Below are positions 29,638 to 39,550 of a stretch of 64,000 nt of DNA, piece by piece. The DNA is from Aquabacterium sp. OR-4 (GTDB taxonomy: Bacteria; Pseudomonadota; Gammaproteobacteria; Burkholderiales; Burkholderiaceae_C). A program made the translations under genes and the position numbers. The notes under the pieces are model-generated. The model had not been told where the DNA came from. It saw only the letters and a program-made list of their open reading frames with translations, and did no database searches. The stretch lies in NCBI RefSeq assembly GCF_025290835.2, contig NZ_JAOCQD020000001.1, forward strand, positions 2,046,001 through 2,110,000. The letters are read 5' to 3'. Numbering within the stretch: position 1 is the first letter of the stretch; the number at the start of each line of letters is the position of its first letter.

Positions 29638-31272
29638 ATGCTGCGCATGCCGGGTGAATCTGCCGACGCCATCGATGTGACGAGCCTGCCGGCCGAGGTG
29701 GCCGCACTGATTGAGCGATTGAAGCAGCAGGCCCAGGCCGATGCGCATGAGCTGGCCCGGCGCGAGCGCGAGATTGCGCTGGCCCGAGTCAAGATCGACA
29801 AGCTCAACTTCGAGCTCGCGCGGCTCAAGCGCTGGAAGTTCGACGCCAAGACCGAGTCGATGACGGCCGCACAGCGGCTGCTGTTCGCTGAAGTCATGGC
29901 CGAGGACGAGGCCAGCCTGAGGGCGAAGCTGGCCGAGTTGCAGCGCGGCTTGCCCGAGACACCCAAGGCCCCGAAGGCGCCACCCCGCAAGCCCCGTCGC
30001 CGGGCACTGCCCGAGCACCTGGAGCGCGTCGAGCACCGCCACGAGCCCGAGGACACCACCTGCCCAAACACCGACTGCGGCCGGCCGATGCAGCGCATCG
30101 GCGAGGACGTCAGCGAGAAGCTGGACATCATCCCGGCGAAGTTCTTCGTGCACCGGCACATCTACGGCAAGTGGGCCTGCAAGTGCTGCCAGCAACTGCA
30201 CCAGGAGCCGGCCGAGCCGGACGTGGTCGACGGTGGCATCCCGGCTGCGGGCTTGGTGGCGCACACGCTGATCAGCCGCTTCGTCGACCACCTGCCGTAC
30301 TACCGGCAGGCGCCGATCAACGCACGTTCGGGCGTGCACACGCCGCGCTCGACGCTGGCATCCTGGGGCGGCGCCGGTGGCGTATCGCTGGAGCCGCTGT
30401 TCGAGTTGCAGCGGCGCTTCATCCTCAGCTGCACGGTGCTGCACGCCGACGAGACGCCGCTGCCGCTGCTGGACCCGGGCGCAGGCAAGACGAAGAAGGT
30501 CTACGTCTGGGCCTGGGCGCGCAGCCACCACGATCCGCACCCGGGCGTGATCTACGAGTTCTGCCTGGGACGCGGGGCGCAATACCCGGTGGCCTTCCTG
30601 GGCGGCAAGGGGCCGCCATCGCCTGAGCCAGTGTGGAACGGCACCCTGATCACCGATCAGTACGCCGGCTACAACGGCGTACTCGATGCCAAGGTCTACC
30701 CGCAGCGCAAGGCAGCGGCCTGCGCCGCGCATGCCCGGCGCCGCTTCGAGGAACTCAGCCGCGGCGGCCACAGTGCCAGCGTGGTGGCCACCGAGGCGAT
30801 GCTGCGCTGGAGCCGAATCTACCGGGCCGAGGCCGCCTTCGCCGAGATGGGCTGCGAGGAGCGTCGGCACGCACGTCAGGGCTTCAGCCGGCCGCTGTGG
30901 GAGGAGTTCGAGGTGTGGCTGAAGCTGCAGCGCACGCAGGTGCCGGACGGCACCAAGATCGCCGAGGCCATCGACTACAGCCTGAACGCCTGGAAGGCGC
31001 TCACGCTGCACCTGGACGACGGGGCGGTGGCCATCGACAACAACCTCATCGAGCGGCAGATCAAGCCGTGGAAGCTGGGCGCCAAGAACTGGCTGTTCGC
31101 CGGCAGCGCGCTGGCCGGGCAGCGCGCGGCGGTGGTGATGAGCCTGGTTCAGTCGGCCAAGCTCAATGGCCTGGATCCGTGGGCCTACCTGCGCGACGTG
31201 CTGGCGCGCATCCACCTGCACCCCAGCCACCGGCTGGACGAACTGCTGCCGCATCGCTGGCGGCCGGCCTGA
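29638..31272 (+). CDS. tnpC: IS66 transposase TnpC (DDE type)
   Basis: A 544-residue transposase. An N-terminal leucine-zipper-like coiled coil (about residues 15-70) precedes the zinc-finger-like region (CPNTDCGRPM...WACKCCQQ). The DDE domain follows, with VLHADETPLPLL (first Asp), ITDQYAGYNG (second Asp) and a C-terminal DNNLIERQIKPWKLGAKNWLF containing the catalytic Glu. The IS66 C-terminal domain ends in HPSHRLDELLPHRW. All parts are intact. Confidence 0.96.
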   Translation: MLRMPGESADAIDVTSLPAEVAALIERLKQQAQADAHELARREREIALARVKIDKLNFELARLKRWKFDAKTESMTAAQRLLFAEVMAEDEASLRAKLAELQRGLPETPKAPKAPPRKPRRRALPEHLERVEHRHEPEDTTCPNTDCGRPMQRIGEDVSEKLDIIPAKFFVHRHIYGKWACKCCQQLHQEPAEPDVVDGGIPAAGLVAHTLISRFVDHLPYYRQAPINARSGVHTPRSTLASWGGAGGVSLEPLFELQRRFILSCTVLHADETPLPLLDPGAGKTKKVYVWAWARSHHDPHPGVIYEFCLGRGAQYPVAFLGGKGPPSPEPVWNGTLITDQYAGYNGVLDAKVYPQRKAAACAAHARRRFEELSRGGHSASVVATEAMLRWSRIYRAEAAFAEMGCEERRHARQGFSRPLWEEFEVWLKLQRTQVPDGTKIAEAIDYSLNAWKALTLHLDDGAVAIDNNLIERQIKPWKLGAKNWLFAGSALAGQRAAVVMSLVQSAKLNGLDPWAYLRDVLARIHLHPSHRLDELLPHRWRPA

Positions 31273-31287
31273 CTGAAGTTGAAGTTG

Positions 31288-31791
31288 ATGGGACGGCTCG
31301 CGCAGTGGGTGGTGATCGAGGCCGACGTCGCCGTGCGCCGCATGAGCCACGACCAGAAGGTGCGCCTGGCCGACGAGATCTACGCCCAGCAGCCCAACAT
31401 GCTCGCCTCGATCCTGGCGCTGCCGGGCATGGGGGCGGACATGTCGCAGCTGGAGGTGGCGCTGCACGTCCTGTTGGTCACCTTCCAGGCGATGAAGCTC
31501 AGCGGGCACCAGTGGCCGCTGATCACCGAGGACATCCAGGACGGCTGCCTGCAGCGCCTGACGGCCCGTGCGCGCTTCAACGAAGGCTTGCCGCAGGAAC
31601 TGGCGACCAAGGTCGTCGAACAGTTCCACACTGAACATGCCGAGCGCTACCTGCTGGCCTTCGTATACGGCTGGCTCGACGAACACGACCTGATGGGCGT
31701 TCGCACCGAGGCGGAGAAGTACCTCATGCTGGGCGCGCTCAACCTGGTGGAGTGTGTTGCCTTCGTCGGGGCGGTCAAGCCCAGGCCATAG
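31288..31791 (+). CDS. Uncharacterised passenger protein inside the IS66 element
   Basis: A 167-residue predicted soluble, mostly helical protein not recognised as a transposition gene. It begins MGRLAQWVVIEADVAVRRMSHD and contains DEIYAQQPNMLASILALPGM, a central SQLEVALHVLLVTFQAMKL helix and an acidic region FHTEHAERYLLAFVYGWLDE. Alternative start TTG at 31279. It lies 15 bp after tnpC and ends 46 bp before the right inverted repeat, so it moves with the element. Codon use resembles that of tnpC. IS66 elements usually carry only tnpABC, so this is cargo or an accessory transposition factor; function unknown. Confidence 0.85.
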   Translation: MGRLAQWVVIEADVAVRRMSHDQKVRLADEIYAQQPNMLASILALPGMGADMSQLEVALHVLLVTFQAMKLSGHQWPLITEDIQDGCLQRLTARARFNEGLPQELATKVVEQFHTEHAERYLLAFVYGWLDEHDLMGVRTEAEKYLMLGALNLVECVAFVGAVKPRP

Positions 31792-31811
31792 CAACGGGGC
31801 CAGTCCACTCG

Positions 31812-31837
31812 TCAAGATGGGACGGCCAGACGCTCAC
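31812..31837 (-). repeat. Right terminal inverted repeat of IS66
   Basis: Reverse complement begins GTGAGCGTCTGGCC and ends TCCCATCTTGA. It matches the left end at 23 of 26 positions. Confidence 0.92.
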
Positions 31838-31845
31838 TGCACATC
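31838..31845. repeat. Right 8-bp target-site duplication of the IS66 element
   Basis: TGCACATC, identical to 28779-28786. Confidence 0.92.
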
Positions 31846-31880
31846 GCCCACCGTCGAACTCACGCGACGAAACGAAATGA

Positions 31881-31907
31881 AAATAGGGGCCGCAGTGCGG
31901 CCCCTTT
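31881..31907 (-). terminator. Bidirectional terminator after the second TonB receptor gene
   Basis: A perfect 8-bp stem GGGGCCGC/GCGGCCCC with a 3-nt loop. On the minus strand it is followed by TATTTT, 20-odd bp after the receptor stop; on the plus strand TTT follows. Confidence 0.8.
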
Positions 31908-31929
31908 GCTTGCAACGGACTTTGACAGA

Positions 31930-34692
31930 TCAGAAGTTGTAGGAACCTTGCAGGTAAACCGAGCGCAGGATCGGGTCGGCGTAACGCGGGTCGAAACCGA
32001 CCTGGTGCCCCGACGAATCTCGCAGAGTCAACGGCGGCTTCTTATTCAACAGGTTCTTGACGCCTGCCCGGAACTCCAGCGCCTTGGTGGCCTGGAACAC
32101 AGTCTGCCAATCGAACGTGGTGTAGTCGCCGATCTGCATCGAGACACGAACGTTGGTGTTGCTTGCCACGTCACGAACCAGTTGATTCTGGTCGGCGTAG
32201 CCCGAGCGGTACTTGGCGGTCAGCGTGTGGGAGAACCGCCCCGTATCCAGCGTGACCGTGGCGCGGCCGATGTTGCGGAAGGACACCTCCGCGTTCTCAC
32301 CATAGTGGCTCATGTTGTCGATGAACTCGTTGCTGGTGCCCGGACGGGTGTACGAGGACTGGATGAGGTAGGTACCCGACAGTCCCAGCGTCAGGCGACC
32401 CATTGCGGTTTTCATCCGGGTCGACACATCCCAGTCAACGCCCTTGTTGATCTGCTGACCAATGTTGGTGGACGCACTGATGAAGGCCCAGTACTGCTGG
32501 TTCTGCAGGGCCTCGGCCGGGGTGGAATACAGCATGAACAGATCGCTGTACTTGCCCGGGCTGCCAAAGGCCTGGTTGGCCGACACGGCAGTCACCGCGT
32601 CCTTCAGCTTCACCTGCCAGTAGTCAGCACCGACGCTGAAGTCGCTGGTGGGCTCGAAGCGGATGCCAAGCGTGCCCTGGGTCGACTTCTCAGGACGCAA
32701 CTGCGCATTGCCACCGCTCATCTGGCTGTATTGCAGCTTGCCCGGCTTGCAGTAATCGCTGGTGGGGAACGGGCAATCGTAGGAGGCTGCGGTCACGCCG
32801 TTGCTCACCAGGGGCTGCGCGATGTCGAGCATCGACGGTGCCTTGAAGCCTGAGCCGTACGACCCACGGAACAGCAGCGACGACGAATGCTGGTAGCGCG
32901 CAGCCAGCTTGTAGGTCGATGCGCTCATGGCCTTGCCGACAGTCTTACCGCTGCTGTTGATGGCACTGATGTGGTCATAGCGCAGTGCCCCCGTCAGCTC
33001 CAGCCCCTTGATCACCGGAACCAGCAGTTCGGCGAACGCGCCGGACTCCGTGCGCTCCATGTCGTACGCCGGCGGCGCGGCAAAGTTGTAGATCTCGCCG
33101 TTGACCGCAGCGGACGACGGCGACTGCTTGTAGTGGTAGTTGCGGTGATCGGCGCCCAGACCCAGACTCACAGCGCCGGCCGGCAGCTTGAAGATCTCGC
33201 TGGATGCACGCATGTCCAGGCCGGTCAGGGTGGTCGACGCGGTGCGGATCGAGCCATTGAAGATCGAGTCCTGAATCAGCTTCAGGGTCTCGGCCGATTG
33301 CTTTCCCGCCTCCACGAACGGATCGATCTTGCCGCTGGTGCGCAGCGAATTGAACTCGGCCGTCTTGAAGTAGCCGCCCACGTAGCGCTCGTCCAGGGCG
33401 TTCTGCGACCACGTAAAGGCCGAATTGAGCGACCAGGTCCCCACCTCGCCATCAACACCCAGAACGAAGTGCTTGCCGTCGGTCAGCGTCTGCGAGTCGC
33501 GCGTACCGAAGTCAGAGGCGCGGTAGGCCGCCGTGACCGTATTGACATGCGCCAACTGGTCCGCGCTCAGGTAGGGCGCGACATAGGTGTTGTACTGCGC
33601 CGAACCCACCGTGACCGGAACCGGCACAGGGTTGGGCGCGATGCGCGCCGTCAGGTCCAGGCGGGTGTAGGCCACATCGCTGAACAGCGAGAACTTGTCG
33701 TTGATCTTGAACTGGCCACTGACGAAGAACGAATCGCGCGCCGACTCCGGATACGCCTCAATGGTGGCCACAAAATCGAACGCGCAGTTCTCGGTCACCG
33801 ACGTGGCCGACACGGCATTGTTCAGGCTGTAGAAGTTCATCGGCGCGCACTTGCCGTTGGCCTTCTGGTACGGATTGAACGCGTAGGTGGGCAGGGTGGT
33901 CGTCTCGCCGGTGAGCCGCTTGAAGGTCACCGTGGCGTTGGCCGGCACGGCCGACGTGCTGGTGCGGTCGTAGATGTACTTTTTGCCGTTGTACTCGAAC
34001 GGCAGATAGGCCGTTGCGCCAAAGTCGCGCTGGGTGGCCTTGATCGCTTCGTTCTGGTCGTGACGGTAGGTCGCCACCAGGCTGAAGCGATCCTTGTCCA
34101 GATTGCCGAAGCCGTAGGTCACGCTCGCATTGGTGGATTCGCCGCCGCCTTCCAGAGGCTTCTCGGTACGCACCGTCACGTTGCCACCTTGCTGGTTGCG
34201 CTTGAGAACGAAGTTCACCACACCGGCAATGGCGTCTGAGCCGTACAGCGCAGAGGCGCCGTCGGTCAGCACCTCGATTCGCTCAATGGCGCTCATCGGA
34301 ATCGAGTTCAGATTGATGCGGCTGCCCGAACCAGTAGGCGCAATGCGTCGACCGTTCAGCAGCACCAGGGTGTAGTCCTCGCCGATGTCATGGATGCTCG
34401 CCGTGACGATGCCACCCGAGTTGCTGCCGACGGCCGTGTCGGCAATGGAGAAGCCCTGCATGGCAGGCAGCTTCTGGATGAGATCCGCCACCGACGTGGC
34501 GCCTGATCGCTGGATCTGCTCTGCGTTGATCACCTGCACCGGGAGCGCGCCCTCGGCATTGATCCGCTTGATGCTCGAACCAGTGATCTCCACGCGCTGT
34601 GCCGCCTCTTGCGCGAACAACGCCTGCGGGAGCAGCGCAACACCAGACACGGCCACGGCCGCAGCCAGCGAAAGTTTGGACTTCTTGAACAT
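31930..34692 (-). CDS. TonB-dependent outer-membrane receptor (second of a related pair)
   Basis: A 920-residue outer-membrane importer. A signal peptide (MFKKSKLSLAAAVAVSGVAL, cleavage after LFAQE) precedes the plug RVEITGSSIKRINAE, with LVLLNGRRIAPTG, VLTDGASALYGSDAIAGVVNFVLKR and a long barrel. The C-terminal block KNLLNKKPPLTLRD and the final GSYNF with aromatic F complete it. The N-terminal layout is so similar to the 25619-28315 receptor that an ancient tandem duplication is likely, but the barrels differ. It is not next to a transporter or regulator, and its substrate is unknown. The ribosome site is GAGGAAT upstream of MFKKS. Confidence 0.93.
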   Translation of the reverse strand: MFKKSKLSLAAAVAVSGVALLPQALFAQEAAQRVEITGSSIKRINAEGALPVQVINAEQIQRSGATSVADLIQKLPAMQGFSIADTAVGSNSGGIVTASIHDIGEDYTLVLLNGRRIAPTGSGSRINLNSIPMSAIERIEVLTDGASALYGSDAIAGVVNFVLKRNQQGGNVTVRTEKPLEGGGESTNASVTYGFGNLDKDRFSLVATYRHDQNEAIKATQRDFGATAYLPFEYNGKKYIYDRTSTSAVPANATVTFKRLTGETTTLPTYAFNPYQKANGKCAPMNFYSLNNAVSATSVTENCAFDFVATIEAYPESARDSFFVSGQFKINDKFSLFSDVAYTRLDLTARIAPNPVPVPVTVGSAQYNTYVAPYLSADQLAHVNTVTAAYRASDFGTRDSQTLTDGKHFVLGVDGEVGTWSLNSAFTWSQNALDERYVGGYFKTAEFNSLRTSGKIDPFVEAGKQSAETLKLIQDSIFNGSIRTASTTLTGLDMRASSEIFKLPAGAVSLGLGADHRNYHYKQSPSSAAVNGEIYNFAAPPAYDMERTESGAFAELLVPVIKGLELTGALRYDHISAINSSGKTVGKAMSASTYKLAARYQHSSSLLFRGSYGSGFKAPSMLDIAQPLVSNGVTAASYDCPFPTSDYCKPGKLQYSQMSGGNAQLRPEKSTQGTLGIRFEPTSDFSVGADYWQVKLKDAVTAVSANQAFGSPGKYSDLFMLYSTPAEALQNQQYWAFISASTNIGQQINKGVDWDVSTRMKTAMGRLTLGLSGTYLIQSSYTRPGTSNEFIDNMSHYGENAEVSFRNIGRATVTLDTGRFSHTLTAKYRSGYADQNQLVRDVASNTNVRVSMQIGDYTTFDWQTVFQATKALEFRAGVKNLLNKKPPLTLRDSSGHQVGFDPRYADPILRSVYLQGSYNF

Positions 34693-35053
34693 TCGGATTC
34701 CTCTGCAATGACTGGAAGAGTTGATTTCCTCGCTTGTGCAATCCCCTACATCGCCAAGTCTGTAGACCTGTCGGTGGGCACTGCACAGACCCGCCAGTGT
34801 GAAGGAATGACGTCTACTGCACTACAAATCCAAAAAAGTGCGAAACACGGTGTTTACATCCTAGAACGGTGCAAATATTGTTTTACGGCCGGCATCGTCG
34901 GTCATTTCCAGGCCATTTAACTTGCCGATGCCTGTGTGTCCGCCCCAATGCTGGGCATAGAACGGCGTCGAACTCGGGAAAACACAGCCCCGCGTCCAGA
35001 TGGGGTTGTAGCGGCCCGCCAACACCTGCTCGACGGCTGGCCCCCCACGCCAC
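34693..35053. other. Leader region of the second TonB receptor
   Basis: About 360 bp without a supported gene. The part at 34780-34920 is AT-richer than its surroundings and contains the inverted repeat AAACAC-G-GTGTTT (34843-34855), about 150 bp before the receptor start. No clear -35/-10 pair is claimed. Confidence 0.5.
34843..34855. promoter_or_regulatory. Inverted repeat AAACAC-G-GTGTTT upstream of the second TonB receptor
   Basis: Perfect 6-bp arms around one central base in the AT-rich leader. A candidate operator; the binding protein is unknown. Confidence 0.4.
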
Positions 35054-37021
<1,968 letters not shown>

Positions 37022-37025
37022 GGGC

Positions 37026-38474
37026 TCAGGTTCCGGTGGCCTTGCGCAGGCCAAGGCGCGGGCGCAGGGCGCGGGCACGGGGATCGAACGCGTCGCGCAC
37101 GCCGTCGGCAAACAGGTTGGCCGAGAGCACCAGCGCCACCATGAAGGTGAAGGCGGCGGCAAAGCTCCACCACACCACCGGGTCGCGGCTCATCTCGCTG
37201 CGGGCCAGGTTGATCATGCCGCCGAAGCTGCTGGTGCTGGGATCGACGCCCACGCCCACGTAGGTGAGCACGGCTTCGTAGAGGATCAGGTCGCTGAAGC
37301 TGAGCACGGTGGTGATCAGCACCAGGTGCACCACGTTGGGCAGGATGTGGCGGCTCATGATGCGGGCCGGCGCCACGCCAAAGGCGGTGGCGGCCTGCAC
37401 GAACTCGAGCTCGCGCAGCTTCAGGGTCTCGGCGCGCACCAGGCGGCACAGCGTGGCCCAGCCGGTCACGCCCAGGATCACGCACAGCAGGAACACCTTG
37501 ACGTCGGCGCGCTCGGCGCCGGTGTCCAGCCACTCGGGGTGCTTGTCGAGCGCCACCTGCACCATCAGCACGCAAGCGGCGATCAGCAGCACATTGGGCA
37601 CCGAGCTGAGCAGGGTGTAGAGGTACTGCACCAGCTCGTCCACCCAGCCGCGGTACCAGCCCGCCAGGATGCCCAGCGTGACGGCGATCGGCAGCGTGGC
37701 CACGGTGCTGAGCAGGCCGATGACGAAGGCGGTGCGCACGCTCTTGAGCGTCTGCACCAGCACGTCGTTGCCGGTGCGGTCGGTGCCGAACACATGGTAG
37801 TGGCCCATCAGCGCCAGCACCGCACCGCCCAGCAGGCACACCACCAGCAAGGTGAGCCACAGCGCGCGCAGCGGCAGATCGGTGCGGTCGGCCAGCATTG
37901 CGCGCCAGGCCGCGCCAGTGCCGCCATGCTGGCGCCGCACCGCCCAGGCCAGGCCCAGGCCGCCCAGCGCCGCCAGCAGCAGGCCGGCGGCCGCGCCGGT
38001 GGCCGCGCGCCGTGCGATGTCGGGCAGGCGCTCGGTGGCCGGGTTGGCCAGGTGGGCGCCGCCATGGGCCAGGCGCGGGTAGTCGCGCACGCTCTGTCCG
38101 TCGCGCAGGATGTTCTGCTTGGTCAGGGCATGCGCCGCCAGCGGCTCGGAGTAGGTGCTCTCGCGCATGGCCAGCTGGCGCGCCAGCAGCACATCCAGCA
38201 AGGACTCGGTGCGCGTGTCGTAGAACACCGTGCCGGCGGGCTGGCCCGGCTTGGCCGGCAGCACGCGGCGCAGGTGCACGCTGTCGGCCAGCGTGAGCAG
38301 CACGAACAGGCCCAGCACCAGCGCCGCGCTCAAGGCGGCCGGGTCACGCAGCACCTTCAGCCAGGTGGCGCGCAGCGTGTCGTGGTGCGCCACGCGCCAG
38401 GCATAACCGGCAATCGCCGCGAACAGGGCCCACAGGGCCAGGTCGGTGGCCAGGATGACGAACTTGAATCCCAT
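37026..38474 (-). CDS. Peptide ABC importer permease (DppC/YejE-like) with enlarged N-terminal part
   Basis: A 482-residue inner-membrane permease. The C-terminal ~280 residues are a normal BPD-type permease with the EAA loop EFVQAATAFGVAPARIMSRHILPN and the ending WWSFAAAFTFMVALVLSANLFADGVRDAFDP. The N-terminal ~200 residues are unusual: extra hydrophobic helices (about 5-25, 47-66 and 160-180) enclose a ~90-residue polar loop. The usual DppC length is ~300 and YejE ~340, so the extension is exceptional. ATG at 38474 is chosen over an upstream TTG at 38483. Confidence 0.92.
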   Translation of the reverse strand: MGFKFVILATDLALWALFAAIAGYAWRVAHHDTLRATWLKVLRDPAALSAALVLGLFVLLTLADSVHLRRVLPAKPGQPAGTVFYDTRTESLLDVLLARQLAMRESTYSEPLAAHALTKQNILRDGQSVRDYPRLAHGGAHLANPATERLPDIARRAATGAAAGLLLAALGGLGLAWAVRRQHGGTGAAWRAMLADRTDLPLRALWLTLLVVCLLGGAVLALMGHYHVFGTDRTGNDVLVQTLKSVRTAFVIGLLSTVATLPIAVTLGILAGWYRGWVDELVQYLYTLLSSVPNVLLIAACVLMVQVALDKHPEWLDTGAERADVKVFLLCVILGVTGWATLCRLVRAETLKLRELEFVQAATAFGVAPARIMSRHILPNVVHLVLITTVLSFSDLILYEAVLTYVGVGVDPSTSSFGGMINLARSEMSRDPVVWWSFAAAFTFMVALVLSANLFADGVRDAFDPRARALRPRLGLRKATGT

Positions 38475-38553
38475 GGCAGTCAATGCCCCTCGTCCGGTGT
38501 GCAGGCCCCGGCAGCCGCCGCGGGGGTGGCCGCAAATGCCATCGCCCGCCGGC

Positions 38554-39537
38554 TCATGACAGCCGCACCCGCGGATCGACCCAGGTGTAGGCGATGTCGA
38601 TCAAGGCATTGCTGGCGATGTAAAGCGCCGCGCCCAGAAACACCATCGAGCGCACGATGGCGAAATCCTGGCCGCTGATGGCCTCGATGACGAAGGCGCC
38701 GAGGCCCGGAATGCCGAAGAAGCTTTCGAACACCAGGCTGCCCATGAACACATAGGGCAGGTAGGCCCCGGCGCTGGTGATGATGGGCACCAGCGCATTG
38801 CGCAGCACGTGGCGAAACAGCACCACGCTCTCGGTCAGGCCCTTGGCGCGGGCGGTGCGCACATAGTCGCGGCCGATCTCCTCGAGAAACATCGCGCGGT
38901 ACAGCCGGGCCTCGCCGCCCAGGCGGGCCAGCAGGCTCAGCGCGATGGGCAGGGCCAGAAACCGCACCGCATCGAGCCCCGGTGCAAAGCCCGAGATCGG
39001 CACCCAGCGCAGCACGCGCGAGAACAGGTACTGGCCGACGATGATGTAGAACAGGCTGCTGATCGACAGCATCAGCACGCACAGCACCACGCCCCAGAAA
39101 TCGATGCGCGAGTGGCGAAAGAACACCAGCAGCAGCGAGAAGCTGATGCTCACCAGAAGCTGCAGCGCGAACAGCGGCACCGCCAGCTGCAGGCTCACGC
39201 CCATGCGCGTCCTGATCTCGTGGCCGATGTCGACCGAACGCGCCGAATCGCTGCGCCCGAAGTCGAGCGCCAGCAGCGACACCGAGCGCTCCCACAGCAC
39301 GGTGCGGGTGAGCTTGTCGCTGCCCTCGGCCTGGGCGTTGAAGTACAGCGGCCGGTCGTAGCCGCGCTCGGCCTTCCACTTGTCGATCTGCTCTTGCGTG
39401 ACCCGCTTGCCGCCGATGTTCAGGCGCGCCATGTCGTCGGGCGTGTTGACGGTGAAGAACAGGAAGAAGGTCAGCAGGTTGACGCCCAGCAGGATCAGCA
39501 GGCCATAGCCGATGCGGCGCAGGATGTAGCGGAACAT
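38554..39537 (-). CDS. Peptide ABC importer permease (DppB/YejB-like)
   Basis: A 327-residue inner-membrane permease of the oligopeptide class. It opens with the conserved MFRYILRRIGYGLLILLGVNLLTFFL helix. A periplasmic loop follows, then five further helices, with the EAA-type loop DYVRTARAKGLTESVVLFRHVLRNALVPII. Length and layout are typical. It lies 14 bp after the binding-protein gene and 79 bp before the second permease gene. Confidence 0.94.
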   Translation of the reverse strand: MFRYILRRIGYGLLILLGVNLLTFFLFFTVNTPDDMARLNIGGKRVTQEQIDKWKAERGYDRPLYFNAQAEGSDKLTRTVLWERSVSLLALDFGRSDSARSVDIGHEIRTRMGVSLQLAVPLFALQLLVSISFSLLLVFFRHSRIDFWGVVLCVLMLSISSLFYIIVGQYLFSRVLRWVPISGFAPGLDAVRFLALPIALSLLARLGGEARLYRAMFLEEIGRDYVRTARAKGLTESVVLFRHVLRNALVPIITSAGAYLPYVFMGSLVFESFFGIPGLGAFVIEAISGQDFAIVRSMVFLGAALYIASNALIDIAYTWVDPRVRLS

Positions 39538-39550
39538 CGCGCGGTTCTCC

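Larger units (their letters stand above)
28787..31837 (+). mobile_element. Intact IS66-family insertion sequence with a passenger gene (3,051 bp)
   Basis: The element is bounded by imperfect 26-bp inverted repeats beginning GTGAGCG (28787-28812 and 31812-31837, three mismatches) and flanked by 8-bp direct repeats. It holds tnpA, tnpB and tnpC in the usual IS66 order, plus one additional gene between tnpC and the right end. All frames are open, and together with the perfect target duplication this indicates a fairly recent, potentially active insertion. It sits between two related TonB receptor genes without breaking either. Confidence 0.95.

Noticed and set aside
28795..31815. 1,006-codon open frame antisense to the whole IS66 element
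   Set aside because: The opposite strand holds recognisable tnpA, tnpB and tnpC. The antisense translation has no family features.
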